Assembly (NCBI GenBank): GCA_024636595.1
Contig: JAGXGT010000098.1
Location: 1 to 29,660 of the forward strand
Direction of reading: 5' to 3'
Origin: Sphingomonadales bacterium
GTDB taxonomy: Bacteria > Pseudomonadota > Alphaproteobacteria > Sphingomonadales > Sphingomonadaceae
DNA: 29,660 nucleotides
The notes under the pieces were generated by a model. That model was not told where the DNA came from. It was given only the letters and a program-made list of their open reading frames with translations, and ran no database searches. Within the stretch, counting starts at the first letter, position 1. Each line of letters begins with the position of its first letter. Positions 1-8,365 of the stretch are shown here, piece by piece. The translations under genes were made by a program, and so were the position numbers.

Positions 1-405
1 CGGTGCATCATCGGCGCTGTCGAGCAGATCTTCTGCACTCGGAATATCCCCCGCAATATCGTCGAGCCCTTCCCCGGCCAGCGCCATATCGCCACCGATG
101 TTTTGGGCCATCGCCGCAGCCGAGCCATCCATCGCATAATGCGCACTCAGCAGCTTCTCGAACGCCGGGCCATCGACCAGTTCCACATCAAACGGCAACG
201 CCAGATAGCGGCGCACCTCGAGCAGCGCCGAGGGGTCAGCGCCGGTGCGCATGGCGATCGCAGCGCGGTCGCCATCCATCGCACGCAGCAATACACCCTG
301 GTCCCGCGCATAGCTATACGGGAGGTCGAGCAGCGGTGACGGCGAACGGATCGGAATCGCATCATCGGACCCGCTGCCGTCGGTAGAGAGTTTTTCCCTA
401 TTCAC
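1..405 (-). CDS. gspE: Type II secretion system ATPase GspE, N-terminal part (truncated by window edge)
   Basis: The minus-strand frame that is open to the window edge begins with GTG at 405 (residues MNREKLSTDG). It continues LLDLPYSYARDQGVLLRAMD and later ADPSALLEVRRYLALPFDV, ending in SAEDLLDSADDAP. This matches the N-terminal GspE domain of alphaproteobacteria, where an SADDAP-type segment leads into the conserved AIRLIN stretch of the secretion ATPase. GspE is the cytoplasmic hexameric ATPase that powers the type II secretion pseudopilus. About 135 residues are visible; the Walker A and B motifs lie outside the window. The start is uncertain: the frame stays open upstream to a TAA near 511, a second GTG lies at 459, and neither start has a convincing ribosome binding site. 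Family identification comes from recalled sequence similarity. Confidence 0.72.
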   Translation of the reverse strand, partial: MNREKLSTDGSGSDDAIPIRSPSPLLDLPYSYARDQGVLLRAMDGDRAAIAMRTGADPSALLEVRRYLALPFDVELVDGPAFEKLLSAHYAMDGSAAAMAQNIGGDMALAGEGLDDIAGDIPSAEDLLDSADDAP

Positions 406-586
406 GCCAATATGCTCTGGCTCACGCCAATCCGTAGCTTGTCTGAAATTGGTCGACACGAGACCAAAGTCTCGGGAAATCCGCCGTGCATCACGATTAC
501 CTTCCCGCTGTTACCCCAACATGGAATAGGAAAATAATGTGACGCTACGACGACTCCTATTTGACAGATAGATTACAGATTTGGCC

Positions 587-3289
587 CTAGAAATTCAGCC
601 CGATGCTCATCGAAAAGCGCGTGCCAATTGCATAAGCGTTGTTCAGGATTTCCGTGGCACCCAAAGTCTGGGATTCGCGATAGTCGGTGCCGAGAAGATT
701 CCGGGCCTCGAATTTCAGCTCGAAGTCCTGGCCGGCGATATTCATCTCTTCGCGCAACACGACGTCCAGTTTCCAGCCGGTCCGCTCGATCAGATCGGGC
801 TGCCCCTGCGGACCACGAGCGGTAACACGCGGGCTGTTGTAAGTGAGCAGCACGGTTTGCTGCGACACTGGCCCGTCTTCCCGCTCCAATCCGAACTGGA
901 AGTTGCCGACATGGGACGACTGCCCGGTCAACCGGTCACCGTCGTCAAACAGATTGGAAGACGCAACCGGCGTCAAGGTGATCGGGTTGATCGACATGTC
1001 GCTGGCATCGACCTTGATCTTCGATTTGGTATAGGTGTAGTTCGCCGCCAGCATCAGGCGCCGGTCTTCAAAGAAGCTACCGCCCAGATCGTATAAGGGC
1101 AGATATTTCACCAGTTCGACTTCCGCTCCGTAAAGGGTCGCGGTCGGCGCATTGGAGAAACCGGTAAACAGGGTGCCGCCGCCCTGGACGAAGGCGACAT
1201 TTTCAATCGGATTGTCGATCTTCTTGTAGAAACCGGCAAGGGTGATGCGCTCCCCGCGACCGATATAATATTCGTAGCGGCCTTCGACGTTGAACAGTTC
1301 GCTGTCCGTCAGCAAGGGATTGCCGACAAAGGTGCGATCCGATTCCAGATCCAGGAACTGCTGCGGTGCCAATTCACGAAACTGCGGGCGGGCAATGGTT
1401 TTCGACGCCGCCAGCCGGAATTGCATGTCTTCGGCAAAATTCCAGGTCAGCGTTCCGGCGGGAAGCCAATAGTCATTGTTCAGTCCGGAGCCGACACCGG
1501 CGGTGCCCCCGATCAAGGTGATCGGTGTAACCTGCTGCTTGGCATCTTCATAGCGCACACCGATATTGGCGCGGAGACCATCGGCAAGTTCTGCTTCAAC
1601 CGACACATAGCCAGCGTTCACTTCAAGGGTTGCCGAATAGGCCGGCACCGACGCCTGCGATGCAACCTCGCGCAGCTCCAATCCGTAAGTATAGACGTTA
1701 TAGTCGGACAGCAGAAAATCAATCCGCTCCTGATCAATTGGATTGGGGATATTGCCGGTCGGAACGAACCGGAAATCGCGCCGCTGTGCAAAGCGTTCGT
1801 TCTTGTAATAGCTATATCCGGTGGAAAAAATTACCGGCACGCCAAGGTCGGTTTCATAGGCCACGTCGGCACCCGCACCGTAGACGTCGTCGTTCAAATC
1901 GCTGAACCGGATACGAGCGGATTGTCCCGGTGATGTCAGGTTGTTGACATAATCCTGAGCAATAATGTCGTCGAACGCGTAGCCATAGGTGCGCTCATAA
2001 GGCGCATCGCGCTTGGAATTGGCATAGCTGCCGCGAACATCGATGCTCAGTTCGTCAAACTTGAATTCGCCGACGAACTGGGTCGTGAACAATTGCCGTT
2101 CGAACCAGCTGGTCCGGCCCTGATTCAGCATTGTGTCGTCGCTGACGTTGATCGAGTCGATGCCGGATTTGATCGATGCTTCTTTCGAAGTGTCGTGGAT
2201 ATAGAGATTGGTAAAGCGTAACTTGTGCTCACCCACTTCCGCGGAAAGCCCGAGCAAGCCGTTGATCACAATCCGGTTTTCGGTGGTTACAAACCGGAAG
2301 TCCTGATCGGGAAGCAGCCCAGGTTCACCGTTGATATTGACGAGCCCCTGCGACGTCTGCTGGACACCACCGCGCGTCCGCCAGCTATTGTCATATCCGG
2401 CGGTGGCGACGACACCAATATAGGCATCGCCCACATCAAAGGTTTTACCCGCCGAAATATCAGCTGAAAAATTGGCTGGTATGTCGCGGTTGCGCTGAAT
2501 CAGATTGGTTTCTGCATTGTTCAGGCTCGCAGCAAAATCCTGCAAGTCTTCGCTGGTGAAGGTCGTGCCGACAGAAATCGGGACATTCTGGGCAAGCGCC
2601 TGCGCCAGTCCGGTGGGAATGTCGCGCACGCCAGAGTCAAAACCGATTATGTCGCCGTCGGAGCCATCATAGGTATAGCCGAGCTTCCCGGTTGTTTCAC
2701 TATCGCCGCTGACACCAAAGTTGATTTTGAGAAACGGTTCATCCGGCGTGGATTTGGTGGTCAGGTTGATCACCCCGCCGCCGAACTCGCCGGGATAGTT
2801 GACCGAATAGCTTTTCTGGACAACCGTCGAGGCGATGACACTGGTCGGGAAGAGATCGAGCGGGACAACCCGGCGGAGCGGTTCCGGCGACGGCAAGGGC
2901 AGGCCGTTGAGCAACGCCAGGGAATAGCGTTCGCCGAGACCGCGGACAAAAACAAACCGGCCACCGACGACGCTCAGGCCAGTGACGCGCTGAAGCGAAC
3001 CGGCAATGTCGCCGTCAGCGGTACGGGCGATTTCCGCTTCGCCCAAAACCGAAACCACTTCACCGGTCGCACGAACCGGATTGGGGATATATTTGCCCCT
3101 GACGATAATCTCGCCACTAAATTCACCGCCTGGAGCAGAGACATCGACGTCTTCGTCGACGGGCTCGTCGTCGGCTGGAATATTCTCTGCCGCCGGTTCC
3201 TCTGCCGGAGCAGTTTGCGCAAATGCGGCGGGGGAAATGAGTGCAGAGCTGAGTAGCAGGCCGGTGATTATCGCTGTCCGCTTGGTCAT
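587..3289 (-). CDS. TonB-dependent outer-membrane receptor (900 aa)
   Basis: This encodes an outer-membrane beta-barrel receptor that would take up a ligand using TonB/ExbBD energy. The start at 3289 is chosen because AAGGAC lies about 6 bases upstream and the protein then opens with a normal signal peptide (MTKRTAIITGLLLSSALISP, cleavage near AFAQ). An acidic, Ala/Pro-rich linker follows. The plug domain comes next, with EIIVRGK, the GLGERYSLALLNGLPLPSP segment and the GEFGGGVINLTTKS end of plug. A long barrel full of alternating aromatic strands follows and ends in a terminal Phe (FSMSIGLNF). The length is typical of sphingomonad receptors. It lies 75 bases downstream of the lipoprotein gene on the same strand, probably in one transcript. 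The ligand cannot be told from sequence. No terminator is visible between 500 and 586. Confidence 0.93.
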   Translation of the reverse strand: MTKRTAIITGLLLSSALISPAAFAQTAPAEEPAAENIPADDEPVDEDVDVSAPGGEFSGEIIVRGKYIPNPVRATGEVVSVLGEAEIARTADGDIAGSLQRVTGLSVVGGRFVFVRGLGERYSLALLNGLPLPSPEPLRRVVPLDLFPTSVIASTVVQKSYSVNYPGEFGGGVINLTTKSTPDEPFLKINFGVSGDSETTGKLGYTYDGSDGDIIGFDSGVRDIPTGLAQALAQNVPISVGTTFTSEDLQDFAASLNNAETNLIQRNRDIPANFSADISAGKTFDVGDAYIGVVATAGYDNSWRTRGGVQQTSQGLVNINGEPGLLPDQDFRFVTTENRIVINGLLGLSAEVGEHKLRFTNLYIHDTSKEASIKSGIDSINVSDDTMLNQGRTSWFERQLFTTQFVGEFKFDELSIDVRGSYANSKRDAPYERTYGYAFDDIIAQDYVNNLTSPGQSARIRFSDLNDDVYGAGADVAYETDLGVPVIFSTGYSYYKNERFAQRRDFRFVPTGNIPNPIDQERIDFLLSDYNVYTYGLELREVASQASVPAYSATLEVNAGYVSVEAELADGLRANIGVRYEDAKQQVTPITLIGGTAGVGSGLNNDYWLPAGTLTWNFAEDMQFRLAASKTIARPQFRELAPQQFLDLESDRTFVGNPLLTDSELFNVEGRYEYYIGRGERITLAGFYKKIDNPIENVAFVQGGGTLFTGFSNAPTATLYGAEVELVKYLPLYDLGGSFFEDRRLMLAANYTYTKSKIKVDASDMSINPITLTPVASSNLFDDGDRLTGQSSHVGNFQFGLEREDGPVSQQTVLLTYNSPRVTARGPQGQPDLIERTGWKLDVVLREEMNIAGQDFELKFEARNLLGTDYRESQTLGATEILNNAYAIGTRFSMSIGLNF

Positions 3290-3364
3290 CCGATTGTCCT
3301 TCATATAGTGTAAAAATGGGATGGTGACCGTTGATGGCCACCATCCCAATGTCTTGGTTCAGAG

Positions 3365-4918
3365 TTAACCAATGGTCGGAGCGACGGCGCAATCATTGGC
3401 GTAGAGACCACAGGTCCAACCCTTGAAGCGCGTATCATTCGCATCCTTCACGGCACCAATATAGTTGACCGCCTCATAGTCTCCGAACTGGAACGAGGTG
3501 GCTACCGATGCAGCATTGAACGGCGTCACACCATTTTCGTTCGCACCGTTGATGAAGGCGATCGGCCATGCGCCCGAGGCGAGCGTCGAGGTACCTGTCG
3601 AAGTATTGTTGGTGCCAGCGTTGAAGATGGTCATGATCGCTGCGACAGTAACATTGCCGTCATCGACGAAAGCGCCGCCCGAGCAGGACATGAAGACCGA
3701 CTGGAATTTCGGCGGGCCCTTTTCGTCAAGCGCAGCGATTGCAGCCTGCACTGTGGCTGTGCCATCCATATCCAGACATTTATTGGCACCAGAAGCGCTC
3801 GAGATGACGCTGTTGTACATTTCATAGTCACCACCACCACGCATCAGGATCGTGGTGTTTCCGCCGCGTGAAACCAATGTGCCGTTACCCATGGCGTAAT
3901 TTTGCCGTGGCTGTGCATCTTCGTCACCGTTGGAGTCCGCTTCCCAGTTATGGTCGCCGCCGTTGACGCGCTGGACCGCCAGAACAAACTGGTTGAAGCC
4001 CTTGTAACCGGTATCGGAATCGACCGAGTCGTCATCTGTGCCGGTGAAAGCCAGGTTTTTGCCGTTGACCCGACCGCCGAACCATTCGACCGCATCGTCG
4101 GAGCTGTTGTGGACCTGAATATTCTGGAAGAAAGTGCCACGACCGACGCCGCCAAGACTTATACCATTCAGCTCGTTGCCGGTGGAAACTTCGAAGCCGG
4201 GATAGCGAACCTGCAGATAGGAGATGCGGCCCGAAGAATCGTTCGGCAAGGTGCCACCATACACAGCGTTTGCCGGACCTTCGATGATCGCTTCGCAATC
4301 GGTGCGCGTGCCGCCGGGGTTAGAGACGCCGCCGGTCGCACAGTTGGAGATCGGAGCCCGGCCCAGAATGACCACGCCGCCCCACTGACCAATGCTGTCG
4401 ACACCGGTGGTGCCGAGGATATTCTGTCGCGATGTGAAGATGATCGGAGCGGTGGCCGTACCCTCCGCAAAAATCTGTGAGCCGCGATTGACCAAGAGGA
4501 AATCACCGCCGGAAGAACCGAATACGGTCACGCCAGGTTCGAAGGTGACAATGCCGGTCGCTCCGCCGTCAATCCCTACGTCGACCTCACCAGAGAAAGA
4601 GTAAATGGTGCCTGCAGCTTTGGGAACCAGTAGATTGCCCGTGATGATGCCGGAAATCTGGCAGTTGCGGACGACTTCGCCATTGCCCGTCGTGATCGTA
4701 CCGACATTGGCCGTTCCAGTGGCACAGCTTGCTGCGGGACCGGGTGTCGGAGTAGGCGTTGGCGTTGGCGCAGGAGTTGGTGCCGGCGCTGGTGCCGGAG
4801 CCGGCAATATGACAAGATTGCCTTCGCCTGGTGATGCGACATCATCTGCGCCGCAGGCCGTCACTGCAAGAGCGGCAACGCCGGCAAACAGGACAGAACG
4901 GGTTTGCTTATTCAACAT
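3365..4918 (-). CDS. Beta-helix-type outer-membrane lipoprotein with Pro-rich linker (517 aa)
   Basis: The N-terminus is a lipoprotein signal (MLNKQTRSVLFAGVAALAVT followed by ACG), so Cys22 is the likely lipidated residue. A linker of PAP/PTP repeats (roughly residues 39-62) follows. The body is Gly/Asn/Asp-rich with short repeating strands (GIITGNLLVPKAAG, GTATAPIIFTSRQNI, NGISLGGVGRGTFFQNIQVH), as expected of a right-handed parallel beta-helix. Acidic stretches TDDDSVDSDTGY and EADSNGDEDAQP (Asp328 region) resemble calcium-binding loops. The C-terminal part has several Cys that could form disulfides. I do not know a characterised member. It sits directly upstream of the TonB receptor, so it is likely a surface or periplasmic partner that handles the same ligand. 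A GGAG lies about 10 bases before the ATG. Confidence 0.85.
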   Translation of the reverse strand: MLNKQTRSVLFAGVAALAVTACGADDVASPGEGNLVILPAPAPAPAPTPAPTPTPTPTPGPAASCATGTANVGTITTGNGEVVRNCQISGIITGNLLVPKAAGTIYSFSGEVDVGIDGGATGIVTFEPGVTVFGSSGGDFLLVNRGSQIFAEGTATAPIIFTSRQNILGTTGVDSIGQWGGVVILGRAPISNCATGGVSNPGGTRTDCEAIIEGPANAVYGGTLPNDSSGRISYLQVRYPGFEVSTGNELNGISLGGVGRGTFFQNIQVHNSSDDAVEWFGGRVNGKNLAFTGTDDDSVDSDTGYKGFNQFVLAVQRVNGGDHNWEADSNGDEDAQPRQNYAMGNGTLVSRGGNTTILMRGGGDYEMYNSVISSASGANKCLDMDGTATVQAAIAALDEKGPPKFQSVFMSCSGGAFVDDGNVTVAAIMTIFNAGTNNTSTGTSTLASGAWPIAFINGANENGVTPFNAASVATSFQFGDYEAVNYIGAVKDANDTRFKGWTCGLYANDCAVAPTIG

Positions 4919-4944
4919 GGGATTGGTCTCCGCAAAAATAACTG

Positions 4945-4966
4945 GTTTGAAACGTTCGAATCAAAC
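4945..4966. promoter_or_regulatory. Inverted repeat GTTTGA-N10-TCAAAC, candidate operator
   Basis: The outer 6-base arms are perfect and separated by AACGTTCGAA. The element lies immediately upstream of the ribosome binding site of the lipoprotein gene. The symmetry suggests a dimeric repressor site or a small leader hairpin. The regulator is unknown. Confidence 0.35.
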
Positions 4967-5156
4967 GATGCGGAATCGAATCACATGCTCCCCATCGCCC
5001 TCAGCACAGGGCTCTAGGGATGGGAGGTGACCCTGCGATGCTGTTTGCATGACGGTTTGGAGACTCAAATATTACGGATATTTTGCAATGCTGGCGGCAG
5101 CCGCAGATAAGCTTGTGTTATCCGCCAATAAACGAACGAACCTGTTCGAAAGGCAC

Positions 5157-5190
5157 AAAAAAAGGCGGCCGTGAAATCGGCCACCCTTTA
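5157..5190 (-). terminator. Rho-independent terminator of the TPR gene
   Basis: On the minus strand the region reads AAAGGGTGGCCG, a short ATTTCA loop, then CGGCCGCC followed by seven T. The GGCCG/CGGCC stem plus the T-run is a classical intrinsic terminator. It lies about 45 bases past the stop codon of the gene at 5236-5616, which separates that gene's transcript from the lipoprotein gene. Confidence 0.8.
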
Positions 5191-5235
5191 TATATTACAA
5201 CAACCCGGAACGCTCTTTCCGGCTGATGTCAGAAT

Positions 5236-5616
5236 TTACCGGCCCGCAAACTGGCTGTTCAGATTCTGCAACGCCTGATCCGCCGCATCCCGCGAATTGA
5301 TTACGGTGCCGTTGGCCAGAACCAAATCAAAATTGCGGTCGCTTTTCATGGCAGCCATGAACATCCGAGCGGCGTCGCCCGTGCGGCCCATTCGTACATA
5401 GACCTGACCCAGATTGATCAGCCGTGCCGGATCATTGGCATCGACCTTTTCCGCCGCCTCCAATTGCTGCAGCGCGATCTCGTTTTGACCGGCGACCAAG
5501 GCATCATAGCCCAAGGCACCCTTCGCATAGCCAATTTCGCCAGAATCCTGCGCGATGGCCGGCGTCCCCATCAGCAACATTCCGGCTGCGATTCCGATAA
5601 TTTTAGCGGTTTTCAT
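5236..5616 (-). CDS. Secreted small TPR protein (126 aa)
   Basis: The protein starts with a Sec signal peptide (MKTAKIIGIAAGMLLMGTPA, cleavage at AIAQ), so it is periplasmic. The mature part has about two TPR-like helical hairpins: GYDALVAGQNEIALQQLEAA followed by DPARLINLGQVYVRMGRTGD, where the spacing of small and aromatic residues fits the TPR consensus. The C-terminus (RDAADQALQNLNSQFAGR) is a further helix. The start is supported by AGGAG upstream of the ATG. It has its own terminator, so it is not strictly co-transcribed with the lipoprotein-TonB pair, but orientation and proximity suggest a related envelope role. TPR proteins act as protein-binding scaffolds; the partner is unknown. 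Confidence 0.85.
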   Translation of the reverse strand: MKTAKIIGIAAGMLLMGTPAIAQDSGEIGYAKGALGYDALVAGQNEIALQQLEAAEKVDANDPARLINLGQVYVRMGRTGDAARMFMAAMKSDRNFDLVLANGTVINSRDAADQALQNLNSQFAGR

Positions 5617-5847
5617 AGCATCATCTCCTAATCCGATATCAATTTATTACACTTATATGACAATTGATGCAACATAACTGTAATATAAGTGCAAAATATC
5701 TGTAGCTTTGGAGATTTTTCGATTGGTATCAGTGCTTTGTGGGAGTGGCTTTGGCTCGGAAAAGGGCGCTGGCGGATAGAAGCAAGGCGAGCGGGACGAA
5801 GGCGCGCGACGCATGGCCGACTATATTGCCGTGGATGAGAAAGTGTC

Positions 5848-5921
5848 TGGAGGCCCGACCCGGAATCGAACCGGGGTGCGCGGATTTGCAATCCGCTGCG
5901 TCACCACTCCGCCATCGGGCC
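5848..5921 (-). tRNA. tRNA-Cys (anticodon GCA)
   Basis: The minus strand folds as a full cloverleaf. The 5' acceptor strand GGCCCGA (from 5921) pairs with TCGGGCC, followed by the discriminator base and an encoded CCA end (5848-5850). The anticodon stem GCGGA/TCCGC encloses TTGCAAA with anticodon GCA. The T arm carries GGTTCGATTCC. It stands alone between the TPR gene and the pcm-like gene. Confidence 0.97.
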
Positions 5922-6172
5922 GGAGAGAGGGCGCGAATTGCTTCGCTTTGCCGCGAAAGTCAACCCAAAGTTGTGTCGTTCAAAGCTGATACCGTATAAT
6001 GTTCAAATCGCGCGGTTGTCGCGCGAAAGACGCAATCAGTATAAATTCGCCGGAATCCATCTTGGCGCAGGTCACAAGGCGGGCTAGAAGCACAAATTCC
6101 CGGCCATAGTGTATTGTATTCATAATACAGACGTGGCATGGACGACAGAATATTCATTGCGAGGATCGACGC
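5922..6172. promoter_or_regulatory. Divergent intergenic region: tRNA-Cys and pcm-tolC promoters
   Basis: This gap must hold the tRNA-Cys promoter (minus) and the pcm-like/tolC promoter (plus). Visible structure: a hairpin TCGCGCG-GTTGT-CGCGCGA at 6008-6026 and a small palindrome GTATTcatAATAC at 6116-6128, about 45 bases upstream of the pcm-like start. I cannot assign -35/-10 boxes with confidence. Confidence 0.35.
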
Positions 6173-6826
6173 TTGGGCCAGGAAAATTTCAAACAAATGC
6201 GCAAAGCCATGGTGGTCAGCCAGTTGCGGACAACCGAGGTCAGCGACCCGCGCGTCATCGCGGCGATGAGCCACATCGCCCGCGAAGATTTTGTCCCGGC
6301 TGCCCAGCGGAGTTTTGCCTATGCCGACCGCGGCGTGCAAATCGGCGAAGGCCGGGCCCTCAATCCGCCACTGACGACCGGACGACTGCTGAATGTGGCC
6401 CATGTCACGAAAGCGGACCATGTCCTGCTGGTCGGTGCGGCAACAGGCTATACGGCAACGGCTCTGGGACAATTGGGCGGATCGGTTACGGCGATCGAAC
6501 AAAATGCCAAACTCGCGGCGATGGCCGCCAAAAATCTGGCCGGTTTTGACAACGTCAAGATCGAAACTGGCAACCACGCAGACGGCTGGCCGGCATCGGC
6601 GCCTTATTCGGTGATCGTGGTCGATGGTCTGGTCGCGCAGATTCCAAAGACCTTGCTCGATCAACTGGCCCCGGATGGAAGGATTGTCGCGTCGATCATG
6701 CATGATGGCGTACCGCGCCTCGCACTGGGCCGGACCGCCGGAGGTCATGTTGGCTATCAATATTTTGCCGATGGCGGAGGCTGTCCCCTGCCCGGCTTCG
6801 ACATAGCAAAAAGCTTCAAATTTTAA
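6173..6826 (+). CDS. Protein-L-isoaspartate O-methyltransferase family protein (217 aa), divergent
   Basis: This is a SAM-dependent methyltransferase of the PCMT fold. The start is a TTG at 6173, favoured by GAGGA seven bases upstream and by the family's usual opening (NFKQMRKAMVVSQLRTTEVS). The segment REDFVPAAQRSFAYAD (residues 37-52) is the PCMT signature. The SAM-binding loop is VLLVGAATGYTATAL (84-98), followed by the acidic residue after beta-2 (AIEQ). The canonical PCMT substrate motif (about GxTISQP) reads IGEGRALNPPL here, which lacks the Ser and Gln. Isoaspartate repair activity is therefore uncertain. It lies 21 bases before the tolC gene, an arrangement conserved in many alphaproteobacteria, and is probably co-transcribed with it. 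Confidence 0.9.
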   Translation: MGQENFKQMRKAMVVSQLRTTEVSDPRVIAAMSHIAREDFVPAAQRSFAYADRGVQIGEGRALNPPLTTGRLLNVAHVTKADHVLLVGAATGYTATALGQLGGSVTAIEQNAKLAAMAAKNLAGFDNVKIETGNHADGWPASAPYSVIVVDGLVAQIPKTLLDQLAPDGRIVASIMHDGVPRLALGRTAGGHVGYQYFADGGGCPLPGFDIAKSFKF

Positions 6827-6847
6827 GGCGTTCCGGAGAGTGATGAG

Positions 6848-8311
6848 ATGACTAGACGCAGCCTTTTTCTTGGGACAGCCATTGTTGCGTTGCTGTCGGC
6901 GCCGGTGCAAGCCGACACGCTTCGCGATGCTCTGGACTCCGCCTATCAAACCAATCCAACCCTGTCCGGCGCGCGTGCGGCGCAGCGTGCAACCGACGAG
7001 ACCGTGGCCATTGCCAAAGCCGATGGCCGCCCCAGTGCCACCACTGACTTTGGCTTTCAGGAGAATTTCCTGCGCAGCGCCAATAGTTTCACCGCGCCGC
7101 TGCGCCAATCGACGGCGGGAGGGTCAATAGACGTTCCGATCTATTCCGGCGGTGCTGTAAAAAATGCGATCCGTGCCGCCCGGACGAGAGTGGAAGCCGG
7201 CCAGCTTGACCTCCGCGCCACCGAAGCCAGCGTATTCAGCAATGTTGTCGCTACCTATATGGATGTCATCCGTGATACCGCGATTGTCAAACTAAACCGA
7301 TCCAATGTCGGCGTTCTCTCTGTCAATCTCGATGCAACCGGCGACCGGTTCGAGATCGGCGACTTGACTCGCACCGACGTCGCGCAGTCCGAATCCCGAC
7401 TGGAAATCGCCAAAAGTGATCTTGAGACCGCGCGCGCAAGTCTGATTCGCAGCAAGGAAAATTATATTGCACTGGTCGGTCACGAGCCCGGCGATCTTGA
7501 GCCACCGCCGCCTTTGCCAAACTTGCCGGAAACACCCGATCAGGCGGTTGATCTGGCGCTAAGCTACAACCCGGACTTGCTCTCCGCGAAAGAGCGCAGC
7601 GACGCCGCAGAATTTGATATAAAGACGGCGCGCGCCGCTAACAAACCCCGGGTTTCGACCTATGCCGAGGGGCGCTATTTGAATTACCATGGCACCCTTG
7701 GCGGCAGTGTTGCCGGTACGACGTTCGTTCAGGAACAGTCTACCGCGCAAGTCGGCATTCGAGCGACCATGCCAATCTACCAAGGTGGCCGACCTGCCGC
7801 ACAAATCCGGCAGGCACAAGCACGCTCCGGGCAAGCCTATGAGCAGCTGATTGCGGTCGAGCGGGATGTCATCTCGCAGACCCGTGCCGCCTATTCCAGC
7901 TGGCGCGCGTCGGAGCGAGTCATCCAGTCCTCGGAGCGCGCCGTTGCTGCCGCCAGCCTGTCGCTAGAAGGTGTGCGCGCGGAAAACTCCGTCGGCAACC
8001 GAACCATATTGGACATTTTGAACGCCGAACAGGAATTGCTGAACGCGCAGGTCCAGCTGGTGACGGCGCGGCGCAACAGCTACGTCGCCGGCTTCTCCCT
8101 GCTCGCCGCGATGGGCCGGGCGGAAGCGCGCGATCTAGGTCTGGAAGGCGGCCCACTTTATGATCCCGACGTCAATTACGAGCGGGTCGATGATATGTTC
8201 TACGACTACCAGAGCGATCCGAATCCGGAGCCGCAAGCGACCAGGACCGTTGACACTCAGGCGCAAAAAGCTGACATAGAGCCATTGCCGGTTAGACCGT
8301 CGCGCCGATAA
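6848..8311 (+). CDS. tolC: TolC-family outer-membrane channel protein (487 aa)
   Basis: This encodes an outer-membrane channel of type I secretion and RND efflux systems. A signal peptide (MTRRSLFLGTAIVALLSAPV, cleavage near VQADT) is followed by the TolC start LRDALDSAYQTNPTLSGARA. Two structural repeats follow, each with long coiled-coil helices and a strand pair. The first has SIDVPIYSGGAVKNAIRAAR and the second ATMPIYQGGRPAAQIRQAQA; these PIYxGG motifs are diagnostic. The helix-end motif GNRTILDILNAEQELLNAQV lies near residue 385-400. A Pro/Gln-rich tail closes the protein. Length fits the family (about 450-490). GGAGAG precedes the ATG. Its partner transporter is not in the window. Confidence 0.95.
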   Translation: MTRRSLFLGTAIVALLSAPVQADTLRDALDSAYQTNPTLSGARAAQRATDETVAIAKADGRPSATTDFGFQENFLRSANSFTAPLRQSTAGGSIDVPIYSGGAVKNAIRAARTRVEAGQLDLRATEASVFSNVVATYMDVIRDTAIVKLNRSNVGVLSVNLDATGDRFEIGDLTRTDVAQSESRLEIAKSDLETARASLIRSKENYIALVGHEPGDLEPPPPLPNLPETPDQAVDLALSYNPDLLSAKERSDAAEFDIKTARAANKPRVSTYAEGRYLNYHGTLGGSVAGTTFVQEQSTAQVGIRATMPIYQGGRPAAQIRQAQARSGQAYEQLIAVERDVISQTRAAYSSWRASERVIQSSERAVAAASLSLEGVRAENSVGNRTILDILNAEQELLNAQVQLVTARRNSYVAGFSLLAAMGRAEARDLGLEGGPLYDPDVNYERVDDMFYDYQSDPNPEPQATRTVDTQAQKADIEPLPVRPSRR

Positions 8312-8365
8312 GGCGAACGGATTGATCGGGTCGGCACCGGGGTACAGCGTTTAAGGGGTTCGCAC

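Larger units (their letters stand above)
4919..5235 (-). promoter_or_regulatory. Leader/intergenic region upstream of the lipoprotein-TonB transcript
   Basis: This 317-base gap holds no gene. Read on the minus strand, it contains (i) the terminator of the TPR gene at 5157-5190; (ii) a bipartite hairpin at 4991-5024 in which CCCATC pairs with GATGGG and GCCCT pairs with AGGGC around the loop CAGCAC; and (iii) an inverted repeat at 4945-4966 (GTTTGA, 10 bases, TCAAAC) whose centre holds the small palindromes AACGTT and TTCGAA. The second element lies 27 bases from the lipoprotein start codon and could be an operator or a leader structure. No B12 box or other riboswitch core that I know is present. 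Confidence 0.45.

Noticed and set aside
4919..5040. Cobalamin or other riboswitch upstream of the TonB module
   Set aside because: TonB receptors often have such leaders, so I looked for a B12 box and similar conserved cores and saw none.
5038..5055. Possible Pho box (CCGTCATGCAAACAGCAT on the minus strand) upstream of the lipoprotein gene
   Set aside because: The first half matches the CTGTCAT consensus at 6 of 7 positions but the second at only 3 of 7; too weak to call.
5960..7108. Long minus-strand open frame of 382 codons opposite the pcm-like and tolC genes
   Set aside because: It spans two well-supported plus-strand genes, has no recognisable domain and its composition (Arg/His/Gly-rich) is that of a shadow frame.
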